From contig NZ_JACDIS010000003.1 of assembly GCF_013839525.1 (NCBI RefSeq), forward strand, positions 1 to 64,000: a stretch of DNA of 64,000 nt, in the 5' to 3' direction. The notes under the pieces were generated by a model. The model was not told the DNA's origin. It saw nothing but the letters and a program-made list of their open reading frames with translations, and searched no databases. Shown in pieces: positions 8,683-18,303 of the stretch. Position numbers and translations under genes: made by a program. Source of the stretch: Chthonobacter rhizosphaerae. GTDB taxonomy: Bacteria; Pseudomonadota; Alphaproteobacteria; Rhizobiales; Pleomorphomonadaceae. How positions within the stretch are numbered: the first letter of the stretch is position 1; every line of letters begins with the position of its first letter.

Positions 8683-9672
8683 TCAGCGGGCGGCGCCGGT
8701 CCGGCTGGCGGACAGGAGGTCGTCGAAGTAGGCGATCGTGCGCGCCAGCCCCTCGCGGAGCGGCACCTGGGGCTCCCAGCCGAGGCGCGAGCGGGCCTCG
8801 GCGATGTCCGGGCGGCGCTGCTTCGGGTCGTCCTGCGGCAGCGGCCGGTATGTGATGGCCGAGCGGGAGCCGGTGAGCTCGACCACCAGGCCGGCGAGCT
8901 CGCGAATGGTGAACTCCACCGGGTTGCCGAGATTGATCGGGCCGGTGACGGACGCGTCGGTGCGGATCATGGCCATCAGGCCGTCGACGAGGTCGTCCAC
9001 GAAGCAGAAGGACCGGGTCTGGCTGCCGTCGCCATAGAGGGTGATCTCCTGGCCGAGCAGCGCCTGGACGATGAAGTTGGACACCACGCGCCCGTCCTCC
9101 GGGTGCATGCGCGGCCCGTAGGTGTTGAAGATCCGGACGACCTTGATGCCGACCGCGTGCTGGCGGTGGTAGTCGAAGAACAGCGTCTCGGCGCAGCGCT
9201 TGCCCTCGTCGTAGCAGGAGCGCGGCCCGATGGGGTTCACGTTGCCCCAGTAGCTCTCGGTCTGGGGGTGGACGGCGGGGTCGCCGTAGACCTCCGACGT
9301 GGAAGCCTGAAGCACCGGAACACGCAGGCGCTTGGCGAGGCCCAGCATGTTGATGGCGCCGATGACGCTGGTCTTCGTGGTCTGGACCGGATCGAACTGG
9401 TAATGGATGGGCGAGGCCGGACAGGCCATGTTGAAGATGGCGTCGCATTCCACATAGAGCGGGAAGGTGACGTCGTGGCGGAGCAGCTCGAATCGGCGCT
9501 CGCCGAGCAGGTGCTCGATGTTGCGCCGGGTGCCCGTGTAGAAATTGTCCACGCAGAGCACCTCGTGCCCCTCGGCAAGCAGCCTGTCGCAGAGGTGCGA
9601 GCCGATGAAGCCGGCGCCGCCGGTCACGAGATAGCGCTTCGGCAAGAAGCCGCTGGTGTTGATGAATGGCAT
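8683..9672 (-). CDS. uxs: UDP-glucuronate decarboxylase (UDP-xylose synthase)
   Basis: A 329-residue extended SDR that converts UDP-glucuronate to UDP-xylose. The NAD motif G-G-A-G-F-I-G lies at residues 18-24. The family hallmark [10 protein letters not shown] follows at 83-92, with T-S-E-V-Y-G and the catalytic Y154-x3-K158 (Y-D-E-G-K). Length and motifs match bacterial UXS enzymes; RmlB-type dehydratases lack the A-C-P-A-S-P-x-H-Y segment. It implies that UDP-glucuronate is made by this cell and that xylose may be a constituent of one polymer. Confidence 0.9.
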   Translation of the reverse strand: MPFINTSGFLPKRYLVTGGAGFIGSHLCDRLLAEGHEVLCVDNFYTGTRRNIEHLLGERRFELLRHDVTFPLYVECDAIFNMACPASPIHYQFDPVQTTKTSVIGAINMLGLAKRLRVPVLQASTSEVYGDPAVHPQTESYWGNVNPIGPRSCYDEGKRCAETLFFDYHRQHAVGIKVVRIFNTYGPRMHPEDGRVVSNFIVQALLGQEITLYGDGSQTRSFCFVDDLVDGLMAMIRTDASVTGPINLGNPVEFTIRELAGLVVELTGSRSAITYRPLPQDDPKQRRPDIAEARSRLGWEPQVPLREGLARTIAYFDDLLSASRTGAAR

Positions 9673-10105
9673 CCGGTCGCCCCCTCCCCGACGCGGGCGT
9701 CTTCAGCGCCCCGCGGCGCCCCCGGCCGGTGAGTCGCCCGGCGCGCATGGCGTTGTTTGCATCTTTATCGGGGGCGAGCGGGTTGTCGAGGCCGCCGGCC
9801 GTGATCTCGGCACGGGCAGCGCGGCTGTGGCGTCCGCGCCGCGCCGGGGCCGGACGCTTGGGAGTGTCAGCGCAGGATAATCGGCCAAATCTGCAGATCG
9901 ACTGCCAACAAGCCCAGGCCGCCTACGTGGTAGACGAGCAGTCTTGAAGAGGTTCGCGGCCGACAACACTCACCCGTGAGCAGACGGGCGCGTCAACCTT
10001 AACAAGAGACGGCTTTAATAGAAGATATATTCACAATTGACAATTTGGCTATGTAAGAGCCATCTGGATGTACATTGCATTGTGGTACTTCAGCGAGTTC
10101 CGTGA
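9673..10105. promoter_or_regulatory. 433-bp divergent regulatory region between uxs and rfbC-like
   Basis: This region serves the uxs gene (minus) and the epimerase at 10106 (plus). It holds a strongly AT-rich island at about 10009-10090 with AATTGACAAT at 10036-10045 and CTATG directly after it. The same AATTGACAAT plus CTATG combination recurs upstream of the first wzc gene at about 22063. I see no gene. Confidence 0.45.
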
Positions 10106-10672
10106 ATGATCTTCCATGAAACGCCCCTCGCCGACGCACGCGTGATCGAACTGGAGAAGCGTGGCGACAATCGAGGGTTCTTCGCGCGGTTCTTCTGCGA
10201 GAACGAGTTCGCGGAAGCCGGCCTGGAGACCAGGTTCAAGCAGATCAACAATTCCCTCAGCGCCCGGACGGGCACCCTGCGGGGCATGCACTACCAGCTG
10301 ACGCCGTCGGCCGAGGTGAAGGTGGTGCGCTGCATCCGGGGCGCGCTCTGGGACTGCATCATCGACCTGAGGGAAGGCTCGCCGACGTTCGGCAAGTGGC
10401 ACGGGGTGGAACTGACGGCGGAGAACCGCCTGGCCTTCTACGTGCCGCGCGGCTTCGCCCACGGGTTCGTGACCCTGACCGAGGACACCGAGGCGCTCTA
10501 CCTCGTGAGCGACCTCTACGCGCCCGACCGGGAGCGGGGCGTGCGCTGGAACGACCCGGCGTTCGGGATCGAATGGCCGGTGGAGCCGACGGAAATCTCT
10601 CCGAAGGACGCCGCCTGGCGCGATTTCGATCCGGAGTGGCACGGCTCGGCCGTTCTGGCCGGCCAGAAGTAG
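10106..10672 (+). CDS. rfbC: dTDP-4-dehydrorhamnose 3,5-epimerase-like enzyme (RfbC/RmlC family)
   Basis: A 188-residue cupin epimerase. The substrate loop D-N-R-G-F-F-x-R lies at residues 21-28, the catalytic histidine in R-G-M-H-Y-Q (H62), and the C-terminal tyrosine region is L-Y-L-V-S-D with the R-G-V-R-W-N-D-P block typical of RmlC. No dTDP-glucose genes (RmlA, RmlB or RmlD) lie nearby. It begins a run of RfbC, SAF oxidoreductase and RfbF, so it more likely epimerises a CDP-linked 4-keto sugar here. It lies 78 bp upstream of the next gene. Confidence 0.82.
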   Translation: MIFHETPLADARVIELEKRGDNRGFFARFFCENEFAEAGLETRFKQINNSLSARTGTLRGMHYQLTPSAEVKVVRCIRGALWDCIIDLREGSPTFGKWHGVELTAENRLAFYVPRGFAHGFVTLTEDTEALYLVSDLYAPDRERGVRWNDPAFGIEWPVEPTEISPKDAAWRDFDPEWHGSAVLAGQK

Positions 10673-10750
10673 ACCTCCGCGCACGGTCCGCGGCGCCGCG
10701 CGGATCCTGCGCCGTCCATTGCGACCCAAGTTTTTTCCGAAGAGGCCAAC

Positions 10751-12049
10751 ATGATCATCGTGGATACAGCGATCGCCAAGCGGATGGCGACCGGCAAGCC
10801 CATTCTCGTCGGCGTCTATGGCATCGGCTTCATGGGCCGCGGCATGGTGGTCCACTCCGAGCGCCACCTGCCGGTGCTGCGCTTCGTGGCCATCTGCAAC
10901 CGCAACGTCCAGCGCGCGATCGACGCGCTGGTGGCGGCGGGAGTGGACCGGGACGACATCGTGGAGGTGGACACCGACGCCGCGATGGCGGACGCCATCG
11001 CCAGCGGCAAGCGCGCGGTGACCGCCAATCCGGACCTGATCGCCCGCTCTGAGGGCATCGAGATAGTGGTGGAGACCACCGGCGCGGTGGAGTACGGCGC
11101 CCACGTGACGCTCGCGTGCATCAACCACGGCAAGGACGTGGTGTCGTTCAACGTGGAGCTCGACGCCACCGTCGGCCCGCTTCTGAAGAAGAAGGCGGAC
11201 GACGCGGGCGTGATCCTCACCGGCGTCGACGGCGACCAGCCGGGCGTGACCATGAACCTCGTCCGCTACGCCCGGACCATGGGGCTGCGGCCGCTGATCT
11301 GCGGCAACATCAAGGGCCTGCAGGACCGCAAGCGCAACCCGACCACCCAGGCCGAGTTCGCCAGGAAGTGGAACCAGACCCCGGCGATGGTGACGAGCTT
11401 CGCCGATGGCACCAAGATGATGGCCGAGCAGGCCATCGTCGCCAACGCGGTGGGCCTCAGGGTGCCCCAGCGCGGGCTGATCGGCCGCGACCACCAGGGC
11501 CACGTGGACGAGCTCGTCGACTTCTACGACTACGAGCAGGTGAAGTCGCTCGGCGGCATCGTGGACTATGTGGTGGGCGCCAAGCCGAGCCCCGGCGTCT
11601 ACGTGATCTGCGACGCCCCGGACGACCACGCCCGCTTCTTCCTGGACCTCGGCAAGCTGGGCAAGGGGCCGCTCTACAGCCTCTACACCCCGTGGCACCT
11701 GATCACCCTGGAGTTCGGCATCTCGGTCTGCCGCGTGGCGCTCCTGCGCGACGTGGTGATCGCCCCGAAGGGCGCCCCGATGGTGGACGTGGTGACCAAC
11801 GCCAAGATCGACCTGAAGGCTGGCGACACCCTCGACGGCATCGGCTGGTACATGACCTACGGCGTGGCGGAGAACTACGACACGGGCCGGCGCGAACGCC
11901 TGCTGCCGATCGGCCTCGCCGAGGGGTGCCGCCTGAAGCGCGACATCCCGGCCGACCAGACGATCACCTATGACGACGTGGAGCTGCCGACCGGCACGCT
12001 CGTGCACCGTCTGCGCGCGGAACAGGACGCCCTGTTCCCGGTGACCTGA
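10751..12049 (+). CDS. NAD(P)-dependent oxidoreductase with C-terminal SAF domain
   Basis: A 432-residue protein with an N-terminal Rossmann fold (G-V-Y-G-I-G-F-M-G near residues 22-30) and a C-terminal SAF-like region with G-L-A-E-G-C-R-L-K-R-D-I-P and a V-E-L-P-T-G-T-L-V block. This family, distantly related to homoserine dehydrogenase, is found in nucleotide-sugar operons next to RfbF-type cytidylyltransferases. Its substrate is unknown; oxidation or reduction of an activated or branched sugar is inference. It is translated with GAAGAGG upstream of the ATG and lies between rfbC-like and rfbF. Confidence 0.75.
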   Translation: MIIVDTAIAKRMATGKPILVGVYGIGFMGRGMVVHSERHLPVLRFVAICNRNVQRAIDALVAAGVDRDDIVEVDTDAAMADAIASGKRAVTANPDLIARSEGIEIVVETTGAVEYGAHVTLACINHGKDVVSFNVELDATVGPLLKKKADDAGVILTGVDGDQPGVTMNLVRYARTMGLRPLICGNIKGLQDRKRNPTTQAEFARKWNQTPAMVTSFADGTKMMAEQAIVANAVGLRVPQRGLIGRDHQGHVDELVDFYDYEQVKSLGGIVDYVVGAKPSPGVYVICDAPDDHARFFLDLGKLGKGPLYSLYTPWHLITLEFGISVCRVALLRDVVIAPKGAPMVDVVTNAKIDLKAGDTLDGIGWYMTYGVAENYDTGRRERLLPIGLAEGCRLKRDIPADQTITYDDVELPTGTLVHRLRAEQDALFPVT

Positions 12050-12085
12050 TCCTTTTCAAGACCCTCGACGAGAGGACGCATATCC

Positions 12086-12862
12086 ATGAAGGCAGTCATT
12101 TTCGCCGGCGGCTTCGGCTCGCGACTCAGCGAGGAAACGACGCTCCGCCCCAAGCCCATGGTCGAGGTCGGCGGACGGCCGATCATCTGGCACATCATGA
12201 AGATCTACGAGCACTACGGCATCAACGAGTTCGTGGTGCTGGGCGGCTACAAGGTCGATTTCATCAAGAACTATTTCCTGAACTATCACGACCAGTCGAG
12301 CGACTTCACCATCGATCTCGCCTCCGGCAAGATCCGCTGGCAGTACAGCCGGACTGAGAACTGGTCGGTGACGGTTCTCGACACGGGCCTCGAGACGATG
12401 ACCGCCGGGCGCCTGAAGCGCGCCCGCAGGGTGATCGGCGACGAGCGCTTCCTGCTCACCTACGGCGACGGCGTCTCGGACGTGAACATCCGCGAGGCGA
12501 TCGCCCAGCACGAGCGCTCGGGCAACTGGGTGACGCTGACGGCCGTCAGCCAGCCGGGCCGCTACGGCGCCCTCGGGCTGACCGAAGACATGACCCAGGT
12601 GCGCGCGTTCCGCGAGAAGGCGGCCGGCGACGGCGGCCTGATCAACGGCGGCTTCTTTGTGGTGGAGCCGCAGGTGTTCGACCTGATCGACGGCGACGAG
12701 AGCGTGTGGGAAGAGGAGCCCATGGAGCGGGTGATCGAGCGCGGCAAGCTCGGCGCCTACTGGCACCGGGGCTACTGGCAGAGCATGGACTCCGTGCGCG
12801 ACAAGATGGTGCTGGAGAAGCAGTGGGAGAGCGGCAACGCCCCCTGGAAGCTCTGGGACTGA
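12086..12862 (+). CDS. rfbF: glucose-1-phosphate cytidylyltransferase
   Basis: A 258-residue nucleotidyltransferase making CDP-glucose from CTP and glucose-1-P. It has the G-G-x-G-x-R-L motif at residues 8-14, then E-E-T-x-x-R-P-K-P-M, and the RfbF hallmarks W-x-V-T-x-L-D-T-G and F-L-L-T-Y-G-D-G-V-S-D. A G-E-R-I-like ending with W-Q-S-M-D-S-V-R-D also matches the family. It follows the SAF oxidoreductase by 36 bp and is closed by a strong terminator, so rfbC-like, SAF oxidoreductase and rfbF form one operon. No CDP-glucose 4,6-dehydratase (RfbG) follows. Confidence 0.92.
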   Translation: MKAVIFAGGFGSRLSEETTLRPKPMVEVGGRPIIWHIMKIYEHYGINEFVVLGGYKVDFIKNYFLNYHDQSSDFTIDLASGKIRWQYSRTENWSVTVLDTGLETMTAGRLKRARRVIGDERFLLTYGDGVSDVNIREAIAQHERSGNWVTLTAVSQPGRYGALGLTEDMTQVRAFREKAAGDGGLINGGFFVVEPQVFDLIDGDESVWEEEPMERVIERGKLGAYWHRGYWQSMDSVRDKMVLEKQWESGNAPWKLWD

Positions 12863-12889
12863 CCCGGACGCGCGGTGGACGATGAAACG

Positions 12890-12918
12890 AGGCCCGGGGC
12901 GATGCTCCGGGCCTTTTT
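12890..12918 (+). terminator. Rho-independent terminator of the CDP-sugar operon
   Basis: The inverted repeat AGGCCCGG (12890-12897) and CCGGGCCT (12907-12914), extendable inward with one G-T pair, is followed by a T-run. It lies 28 bp after the rfbF stop. Confidence 0.85.
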
Positions 12919-13007
12919 CGTTGGGGCGGGTGCTGGAGGTCCGGTGACGGGGTTCGCGGGGCATGGAGCCGCGGGGCGGTTGGCCCCGCGGCGTCAGCGA
13001 CCTGCGA

Positions 13008-13988
13008 TCACTCGAAGTCTTCGCCCTTGGAGGTGTCCTTCCAGCGGGCGAGAGAGCCTTCCAGGGTGTAGCGGTAGGGAAACCCGTGCTTCTTCAGCTC
13101 GTTCGGAAGCACGTTGGTGCTCTGGTAGAGCTTCATCACCCGCGCGCGGTTGATCGACGACTTCTTGAGGCCGAGCGCGTTCAGCACCTCCATGCCGAAG
13201 CCGGCGAGGAGCATGACGGAGATCGGCACCGTGGTGGTCACCGGCTTGTAGCCGGCCACCTTGGAGAAGGCGCGGCAGATGTCCTCGGACGTGAAGCGCT
13301 CCTGGTGGGCGAAGTTGTAGGTGATCTCCGGCAGGCCCCGGTCGCGCATGTAGGCCATGGAGGCGACGAGATCCTCCACGTAGCCGCACGACTTGATGGT
13401 GTCGCGGCGCCCCGGATAGACGAACCGGCCGGCGCGCATGAGCCGGGCGAGGCGGGTGAAGTTGCCCCGCTCGGTGCGGCCGTAGATGACGGCCGGGCGC
13501 ACCACCACGAGCCGGCGCTCCGCCGGGCGCTCGGCGCGCCAGAGCCGGTGGACGCCCTCGGCCAGCAGCTTGGAGCGGCCGTAGGCGGATTCCGGCTTCA
13601 GTTCGGAGGCTTCGTCCTTCGGCTCCTCGGACGGGCCGTAGACGGAGATGGAACTGGTGAACACGATCGTGCCGGTGCCCTTCTCGGAGGCGAACCGGCA
13701 GACGTTCGTGGCGCCGTGCAGGTTGGTCCAGTAGTACTCCCAGTCCTCGTGCCCGGGCGTCGTGTGCACGGCGGCGAAGTTGTAGATCTCGGTGGGGGCG
13801 AAATCGACCAGATCGGCCGGGATCGGCTTGCGCACGTCGCAGGTGACGTACTCGACGCCGTCCACCCCGAAGCGCGGGGCCGTGATGTCGGCCGAGACGA
13901 GCCGCGAATAGGAGCCGCTCGCCGCAAGAGCCGCCAAGAGATGGGAGCCGATAAAGCCGGCGCCACCGAACACTATGGCTGTCGTCAT
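13008..13988 (-). CDS. NAD-dependent epimerase/dehydratase (extended SDR)
   Basis: A 326-residue extended SDR with NAD motif G-G-A-G-F-I-G at residues 8-14 and the catalytic Y-G-R-S-K pair near 140-146. The start at 13988 was chosen because the NAD motif then lies at the usual position; an in-frame ORF reaching 14084 adds an arginine-rich leader. The enzyme could be a 4-epimerase, reductase or dehydratase of a nucleotide sugar. It is convergent with rfbF and could be the missing 4,6-dehydratase or final reductase of the CDP branch; that is only inference from position. Confidence 0.75.
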   Translation of the reverse strand: MTTAIVFGGAGFIGSHLLAALAASGSYSRLVSADITAPRFGVDGVEYVTCDVRKPIPADLVDFAPTEIYNFAAVHTTPGHEDWEYYWTNLHGATNVCRFASEKGTGTIVFTSSISVYGPSEEPKDEASELKPESAYGRSKLLAEGVHRLWRAERPAERRLVVVRPAVIYGRTERGNFTRLARLMRAGRFVYPGRRDTIKSCGYVEDLVASMAYMRDRGLPEITYNFAHQERFTSEDICRAFSKVAGYKPVTTTVPISVMLLAGFGMEVLNALGLKKSSINRARVMKLYQSTNVLPNELKKHGFPYRYTLEGSLARWKDTSKGEDFE

Positions 13989-14664
13989 CCAAAAACCCTT
14001 CGTGCGCGGCCTGACCGCAGGCCTTGACCTGCCGTGACCGCCTGTCCTGGTCCGCCGCGCAATATAGCGCCGAGGCGCGGACAATGAGATTAACGCATGA
14101 GCGGTGCGTCAGGAGGAAGCGAGGCTTATCCTTATGATTTCATGTTCGACCTGTACGTATCCAGTCATCTCGGCAACCGGCTTCTGTTTAGGTTAACGGG
14201 CGGGTCGCCCGGATCGGCGGAAACAATGCTTGCCGGACCCATCACGTTCTTCATAGCACTCCCTGTCCCGACGGCACGGCGCGAGTCGGGCCCGCCGGCA
14301 TGGCGGCCGAGTCCGGCGTCGGTGGCGAAAGGCCGGGTTCTTCGATGTAAACGACCATGGAGCAGGAAAAAATCCAGGGCCGGTCACGCCTTCGAGAGCG
14401 GCGCGCCCATGCCGGGGCGGCGCTCGCGTCGTCGATGGGCGGAGCCGGTCTGGTGCGGAGCGGACCGGAGCGACGTGCCGGGGGCTGGTTAACCAATTCG
14501 AAAGATAGAATTCCTGCAGCCGTCGAAGTCATCGACCGCATGGACTACCTTTCAGGGTGTAATGGCCCGCTCCCGGTCGGAGCGCCGAAGACCTGAGGAC
14601 CGTCAACGCAGTCGCGTCGTGGCTGTGCGTACCCGTTGTTTTGCGTGGGTCTGAGGTACAAGCG
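13989..14664. other. 676-bp intergenic region, no gene recognised
   Basis: Divergent spacer between the SDR at 13008 and the second PPP phosphatase. Short open frames here lack ribosome sites and have no recognisable domains. An AT-rich patch lies at about 14128-14160 (TTATCCTTATGATTTCATG) and a second run of moderate AT content near 14490-14510. Confidence 0.4.
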
Positions 14665-15501
14665 ATGCGTAAGCTTCTCAGCTGGCTGAGCCGCTGGTCG
14701 GATCAGGGCCCGGAACCTGTGCAGCCGGTGGAGCGCTACCACACGACGATCGAGGCGGAGGACGCGCTGGTCTATGCCGTCGGCGACGTGCACGGCTGTC
14801 TGGCCGAGCTGATGCGTCTGGAGACCCTCATCGCCGAGGACGCCAAGAGCCACGCCGGCCCCAAGTACATCGTTATGACCGGGGACTATGTGGATCGCGG
14901 GCCGAACTCGGCCGGCGTGATCGAATATCTGCTCGGCCCGCCGCCGGCGGGCTTCCAGCGGATCTGCCTCGCCGGCAATCACGACGCCAGCATGCTGAAC
15001 TTCCTGACGGACCGGCGCGGGGACCCGACCTGGATCCGGATCGGCGGGGCCGAGACCCTGCGCTCCTACGGCCTTGAGTCGCCGCGGACGGCGGGGGGCC
15101 GCTTCTACCTGCGCACCCTGGCCGAACTGGCGGCCGCCAAGGTGCCGCCGGAACACCGGCAGTTCCTGGAGGACCTGCGCTGGACCGCCCGGTTCGGCCG
15201 CTACCTGATCGTCCACGCGGGGATCCGGCCGGGTATCGGCCTCGCGGACCAGCGGCCCGTCGACCTCCTGTGGATCCGGGACGAGTTCATCCACTCGTCC
15301 GACCCGCTCGACTTCGTGGTGGTGCACGGGCATACGCCGGTGGACCAGCCGCTGCGGACGGATCGGCGGATCGCCATCGACACCGCCGCCTATGCGACCG
15401 GCCGGCTGACGGCCGTGAAGCTGCAGCCGGATCAGGTGTCCTTCCTGACCGCCACCGCCGGGATGTCGCCGTTTCCGAGCCTGCTCGCCGCCGGCCGCTG
15501 A
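14665..15501 (+). CDS. PPP-family metallophosphatase, EPS-locus paralogue 2
   Basis: A 278-residue paralogue of the gene at 5447. Motifs are G-D-V-H-G-C, G-D-Y-V-D-R-G, G-N-H-D, V-H-A-G and V-H-G-H-T-P, ending in I-D-T-A-A-Y-A-T-G-R-L. The ATG at 14665 follows CTGAGG; a TTG at 14641 is a weaker alternative. The N-terminus is M-R-K-L-L-S-W-L, a short amphipathic stretch that is also seen in the other paralogues and could bind membrane. Substrate unknown. Confidence 0.82.
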   Translation: MRKLLSWLSRWSDQGPEPVQPVERYHTTIEAEDALVYAVGDVHGCLAELMRLETLIAEDAKSHAGPKYIVMTGDYVDRGPNSAGVIEYLLGPPPAGFQRICLAGNHDASMLNFLTDRRGDPTWIRIGGAETLRSYGLESPRTAGGRFYLRTLAELAAAKVPPEHRQFLEDLRWTARFGRYLIVHAGIRPGIGLADQRPVDLLWIRDEFIHSSDPLDFVVVHGHTPVDQPLRTDRRIAIDTAAYATGRLTAVKLQPDQVSFLTATAGMSPFPSLLAAGR

Positions 15502-15793
15502 GCGGACGGACCGCGCCCGCCGGACGACCGTGACCGCCCGAGGCACGCGCCTGGCCGCCGGCGAGCCCGGTTGTCAGCGCGGCCGGACATGATGTATCTG
15601 GAATTAACTCACTTTTCAGCCGCAGTCGCCGCACCGGATCCCGGTCCAGGTCGGAGCGTGGTGCTGGTGCCACGCACGGCCGGAATCGGCCGTTTCACGC
15701 CCCCGGTCGCGGGGCGAGCCCACAAAAGATCGGTATTTCCGTATAGATCTTCCATGGGGTGAACAGCGGCAGGCGGGTCCGGAGGCTTGGTGG

Positions 15794-16822
15794 ATGGTCA
15801 TTGGGGACGGCACTTACCCGCTTGTTGCAGTGGTCACTCCGGTCCGCAACGGCGCGCCGCATCTGGCCGAGACACTGGAGTCCGTTCAGGCGCAGGACTA
15901 TCCGTCCCTCCTCCACGTGCTGCTGGACAACGCCAGCACGGACGAGACGGCGGGCATCCTGAAGGCCTTCGGCAAGCGGGCGGTGCCCTTGGCGGTGTGG
16001 CGCAACCGCGAACCGCTGAGCCGCCCGGCCAACTGGGAGACGGCCATCCACCAGATCCCGCCGGAGACGGCCTATTTCCGGCTCCTCGCCGCCGGCGACC
16101 GGATGCGGCCTGACGCCATCAGCCGCATGGTGGCGGTGGCCGAGGCGAGCCCCAACGTGGGGGCCGTGGGGGCGCTGGCGGCCGGTTCGGGCGGGTCGGT
16201 GCCGGACTACCGGCTGCTGCCGACGGACCGGGCCGTGTTCTCCGGCCACGACATCGCCGCGGGCCTCTTCCGCGACGAGGTCTATCCGGTATGGGTCCGG
16301 CACGTGCTGGTGCGCGCCACCCTCCTCCACCACCGCGCGCCCTATTACGCCCAGCACCTGGAGCACCTGGACCTCGACAGCTTCTTCTCGCTGATGTGCG
16401 TGAGCGACTTCGGCTTCGTGCACGAGGTGCTGGGCTGGGACCGGGCGCTTCTCACGAAGCCGCGCCCGGACGTCTACGATCCGGACCTGGCGCCCGAATG
16501 GATGCAGGCGCTGAACCGCTACGGCCCGGTGTGCTTCACGCCGGACGAGTTCGACGCCGTCCTGCAACGCTTCTACCGGCGCTACACGGATGCTCTCCTC
16601 ACCTGGCGCTACACGGGCCGGATCGACGCGGAGGTCTTCCGCATGCACGTGGAGGGCCTCGCCGAACGCGGTCACGCGCCGACCTTCGGCCGCACGGTGG
16701 CGGCGATGCTGAAGGCGGTGCCCCGGTCGCTGCGGCTGAGGCGGTCGCGGACCGGCGGCAAGAAGCGGCTGAGGATCGACCGGACGCCGCATACGGCCCA
16801 GACCGATCCGGCCGGCGCCTGA
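15794..16822 (+). CDS. family 2 glycosyltransferase
   Basis: A 342-residue GT-A fold inverting glycosyltransferase. It begins V-V-T-P-V-R-N-G-A, has D-N-A-S-T-D-E-T at about residues 49-56 and an A-A-G-D replacing the classic D-D/D-x-D metal site near residue 97. The C-terminus is rich in Arg/Lys. No transmembrane helix is apparent, so it would be a cytoplasmic or peripheral enzyme acting on lipid-linked sugars. It is related to the GT2 at 57585 (same V-x-V-T-P-V-x-N-G-A and H-V-x-x-D-N-x-S-T-D pattern). A GGAGG site precedes the ATG by 8 nt. The donor sugar is not determinable. Confidence 0.75.
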   Translation: MVIGDGTYPLVAVVTPVRNGAPHLAETLESVQAQDYPSLLHVLLDNASTDETAGILKAFGKRAVPLAVWRNREPLSRPANWETAIHQIPPETAYFRLLAAGDRMRPDAISRMVAVAEASPNVGAVGALAAGSGGSVPDYRLLPTDRAVFSGHDIAAGLFRDEVYPVWVRHVLVRATLLHHRAPYYAQHLEHLDLDSFFSLMCVSDFGFVHEVLGWDRALLTKPRPDVYDPDLAPEWMQALNRYGPVCFTPDEFDAVLQRFYRRYTDALLTWRYTGRIDAEVFRMHVEGLAERGHAPTFGRTVAAMLKAVPRSLRLRRSRTGGKKRLRIDRTPHTAQTDPAGA

Positions 16823-17014
16823 CCGGGCGCGGAAGGGTTCGTGCGATCGGCCGGGCGCGTTCCGGAACATGTCGGGTGACGGAGCGCGCTCCGCCGGGCG
16901 AGTCGCGTCGGCAGGTCAGGACTTGTTCAGAGGCGGTTTCTATACTGAAAGCTGATTGCATGCCGGCGCGCGAACCGCCCGCCGGCCCTTCCATTCCGCA
17001 TGCAGGTGCCACCG

Positions 17015-18121
17015 ATGGCCGAAGTTGAGTGCATTGTCGTGGGCGCGGGGATCGTCGGCCTGGCGGTCGCCCGCACGTTGGCGATCAAGGGCCACGAGGT
17101 CGTGGTCCTGGAGGCCGAGAGCGCGATCGGGACCCACACGTCGTCCCGCAATTCCGAGGTGATCCACGCCGGCATCTACTATCCGGCGGGATCGCTGAAG
17201 GCGGAGCTGTGCGTGAAGGGCCGGGACATGCTCTACGCCTACGCGGAGGCGCACGGCATCAAGCACAAGCGCTGCGGCAAGCTGATCGTGGCGACCACCG
17301 AGGAGCAGGAACCAGGGCTTCAAGGGATTCTCCAGGCGGGCCTCACCAACGGGGTTTCGGACCTGGCGCCGATTCCGCTGGCGCTCGCCCGGGAGATGGA
17401 GCCGGAGGTGCGCTGCGTGGCCGCGCTCCACTCGCCGTCGACGGGCATCATCGACAGCCACGGGCTGATGCTCGCCTACCAGGGCGACGCGGAGGACCAC
17501 GGCGCCATGGTGGCCTTCCACACCCCGATCGTCCGCGCGGAGGTGACCGCGGACGGATTTCGGGTCACCACCGGCGGCGAGACGCCGACCACCTTCTCGT
17601 GCCGCATGCTGATCAACGCGGCGGGCCTGACGGCGCCGGACGTCGCCCGGATGATCGACGGCTACGACCATGACCTCGCGCCCCGCGCCTACTACGCCCG
17701 CGGGGTCTACTTCACGCTGATCGGCGCGACGCCGTTCCGCCGGCTGGTCTACCCGATCCCGGAGCGGGCCGGCCTCGGCATCCACGTGACGCTGGACCTC
17801 GGCGGCCGGGCGCGGTTCGGGCCGGACGTGGAGTGGATCGACAGCATCGACTACCGCTTCGACGAGAGCCGCGCAGCCCGCTTCTACGAGGCGATCCGCA
17901 GCTACTGGCCGGGCCTGAAGGACGGCCAGCTGTCGCCCGGATACACGGGCATCCGGCCGAAGATCAGCGGTCCGGCCGATCCGGCGGCGGACTTCCTGAT
18001 CCAGGGGCCGGACCGGCACGGCGTGCCGGGGCTGGTGCACCTGTTCGGCATCGAATCGCCGGGGCTCACGTCCTCGCTGGCGCTCGCCGAATCGGTGGCG
18101 GGGAGCCTCGACGGGGCGTGA
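17015..18121 (+). CDS. lhgO: FAD-dependent oxidoreductase, LhgO-like (L-2-hydroxyglutarate oxidase family)
   Basis: A 368-residue DAO-superfamily flavoenzyme. The FAD-binding G-A-G-I-V-G lies at residues 10-15, then E-A-E-S[20 protein letters not shown], the characteristic active-site stretch of L-2-hydroxyglutarate dehydrogenase. The C-terminal [13 protein letters not shown] block also matches. The ATG at 17015 follows an AGGTG site; an in-frame upstream start at 17000 adds five residues. Its link to EPS is unclear, since it is the only general metabolic enzyme of its kind here. It ends in a strong terminator. Confidence 0.82.
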   Translation: MAEVECIVVGAGIVGLAVARTLAIKGHEVVVLEAESAIGTHTSSRNSEVIHAGIYYPAGSLKAELCVKGRDMLYAYAEAHGIKHKRCGKLIVATTEEQEPGLQGILQAGLTNGVSDLAPIPLALAREMEPEVRCVAALHSPSTGIIDSHGLMLAYQGDAEDHGAMVAFHTPIVRAEVTADGFRVTTGGETPTTFSCRMLINAAGLTAPDVARMIDGYDHDLAPRAYYARGVYFTLIGATPFRRLVYPIPERAGLGIHVTLDLGGRARFGPDVEWIDSIDYRFDESRAARFYEAIRSYWPGLKDGQLSPGYTGIRPKISGPADPAADFLIQGPDRHGVPGLVHLFGIESPGLTSSLALAESVAGSLDGA

Positions 18122-18163
18122 CGGGCCGGAACGCCCTCCCCTTTCGGACCTGAGCCTGACAGG

Positions 18164-18187
18164 ACGGCGCCGGAAACGGCGCCGTTT
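18164..18187 (+). terminator. terminator of the lhgO-like gene
   Basis: A perfect 8-bp stem (ACGGCGCC at 18164-18171 and GGCGCCGT at 18178-18185) encloses a 6-nt loop and is followed by a short T-run. It lies about 40 bp after the stop. Confidence 0.7.
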
Positions 18188-18242
18188 CCCGTTCGGCCGC
18201 GGGCTCTCCAAGGGCTGCCGGGTCGTCCGCGCCGGCGCAAAG

Positions 18243-18274
18243 AAAAACCGCCCCCGGGTCGGACCCGGAGGCGG
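18243..18274 (-). terminator. terminator of the wza-like gene
   Basis: On the minus strand, the stem pairs CCGCCTCCGGGT with ACCCGGGGGCGG with one G-T pair, and is followed by a T-run corresponding to the A-run at 18243-18247. It lies 30 bp after the wza stop and faces the lhgO terminator. Confidence 0.8.
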
Positions 18275-18303
18275 CTCGCATGGGCTGGTCGGATGTCGGA
18301 CGA

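Noticed and set aside
10037-10042. TTGACA as -35 of the rfbC-like gene
   Set aside because: No recognisable -10 hexamer lies at 16-18 bp, so the promoter was not annotated as such.
14357-14596. Small plus-strand open frame before PPP phosphatase 2
   Set aside because: No ribosome site and no protein-like composition or domain.
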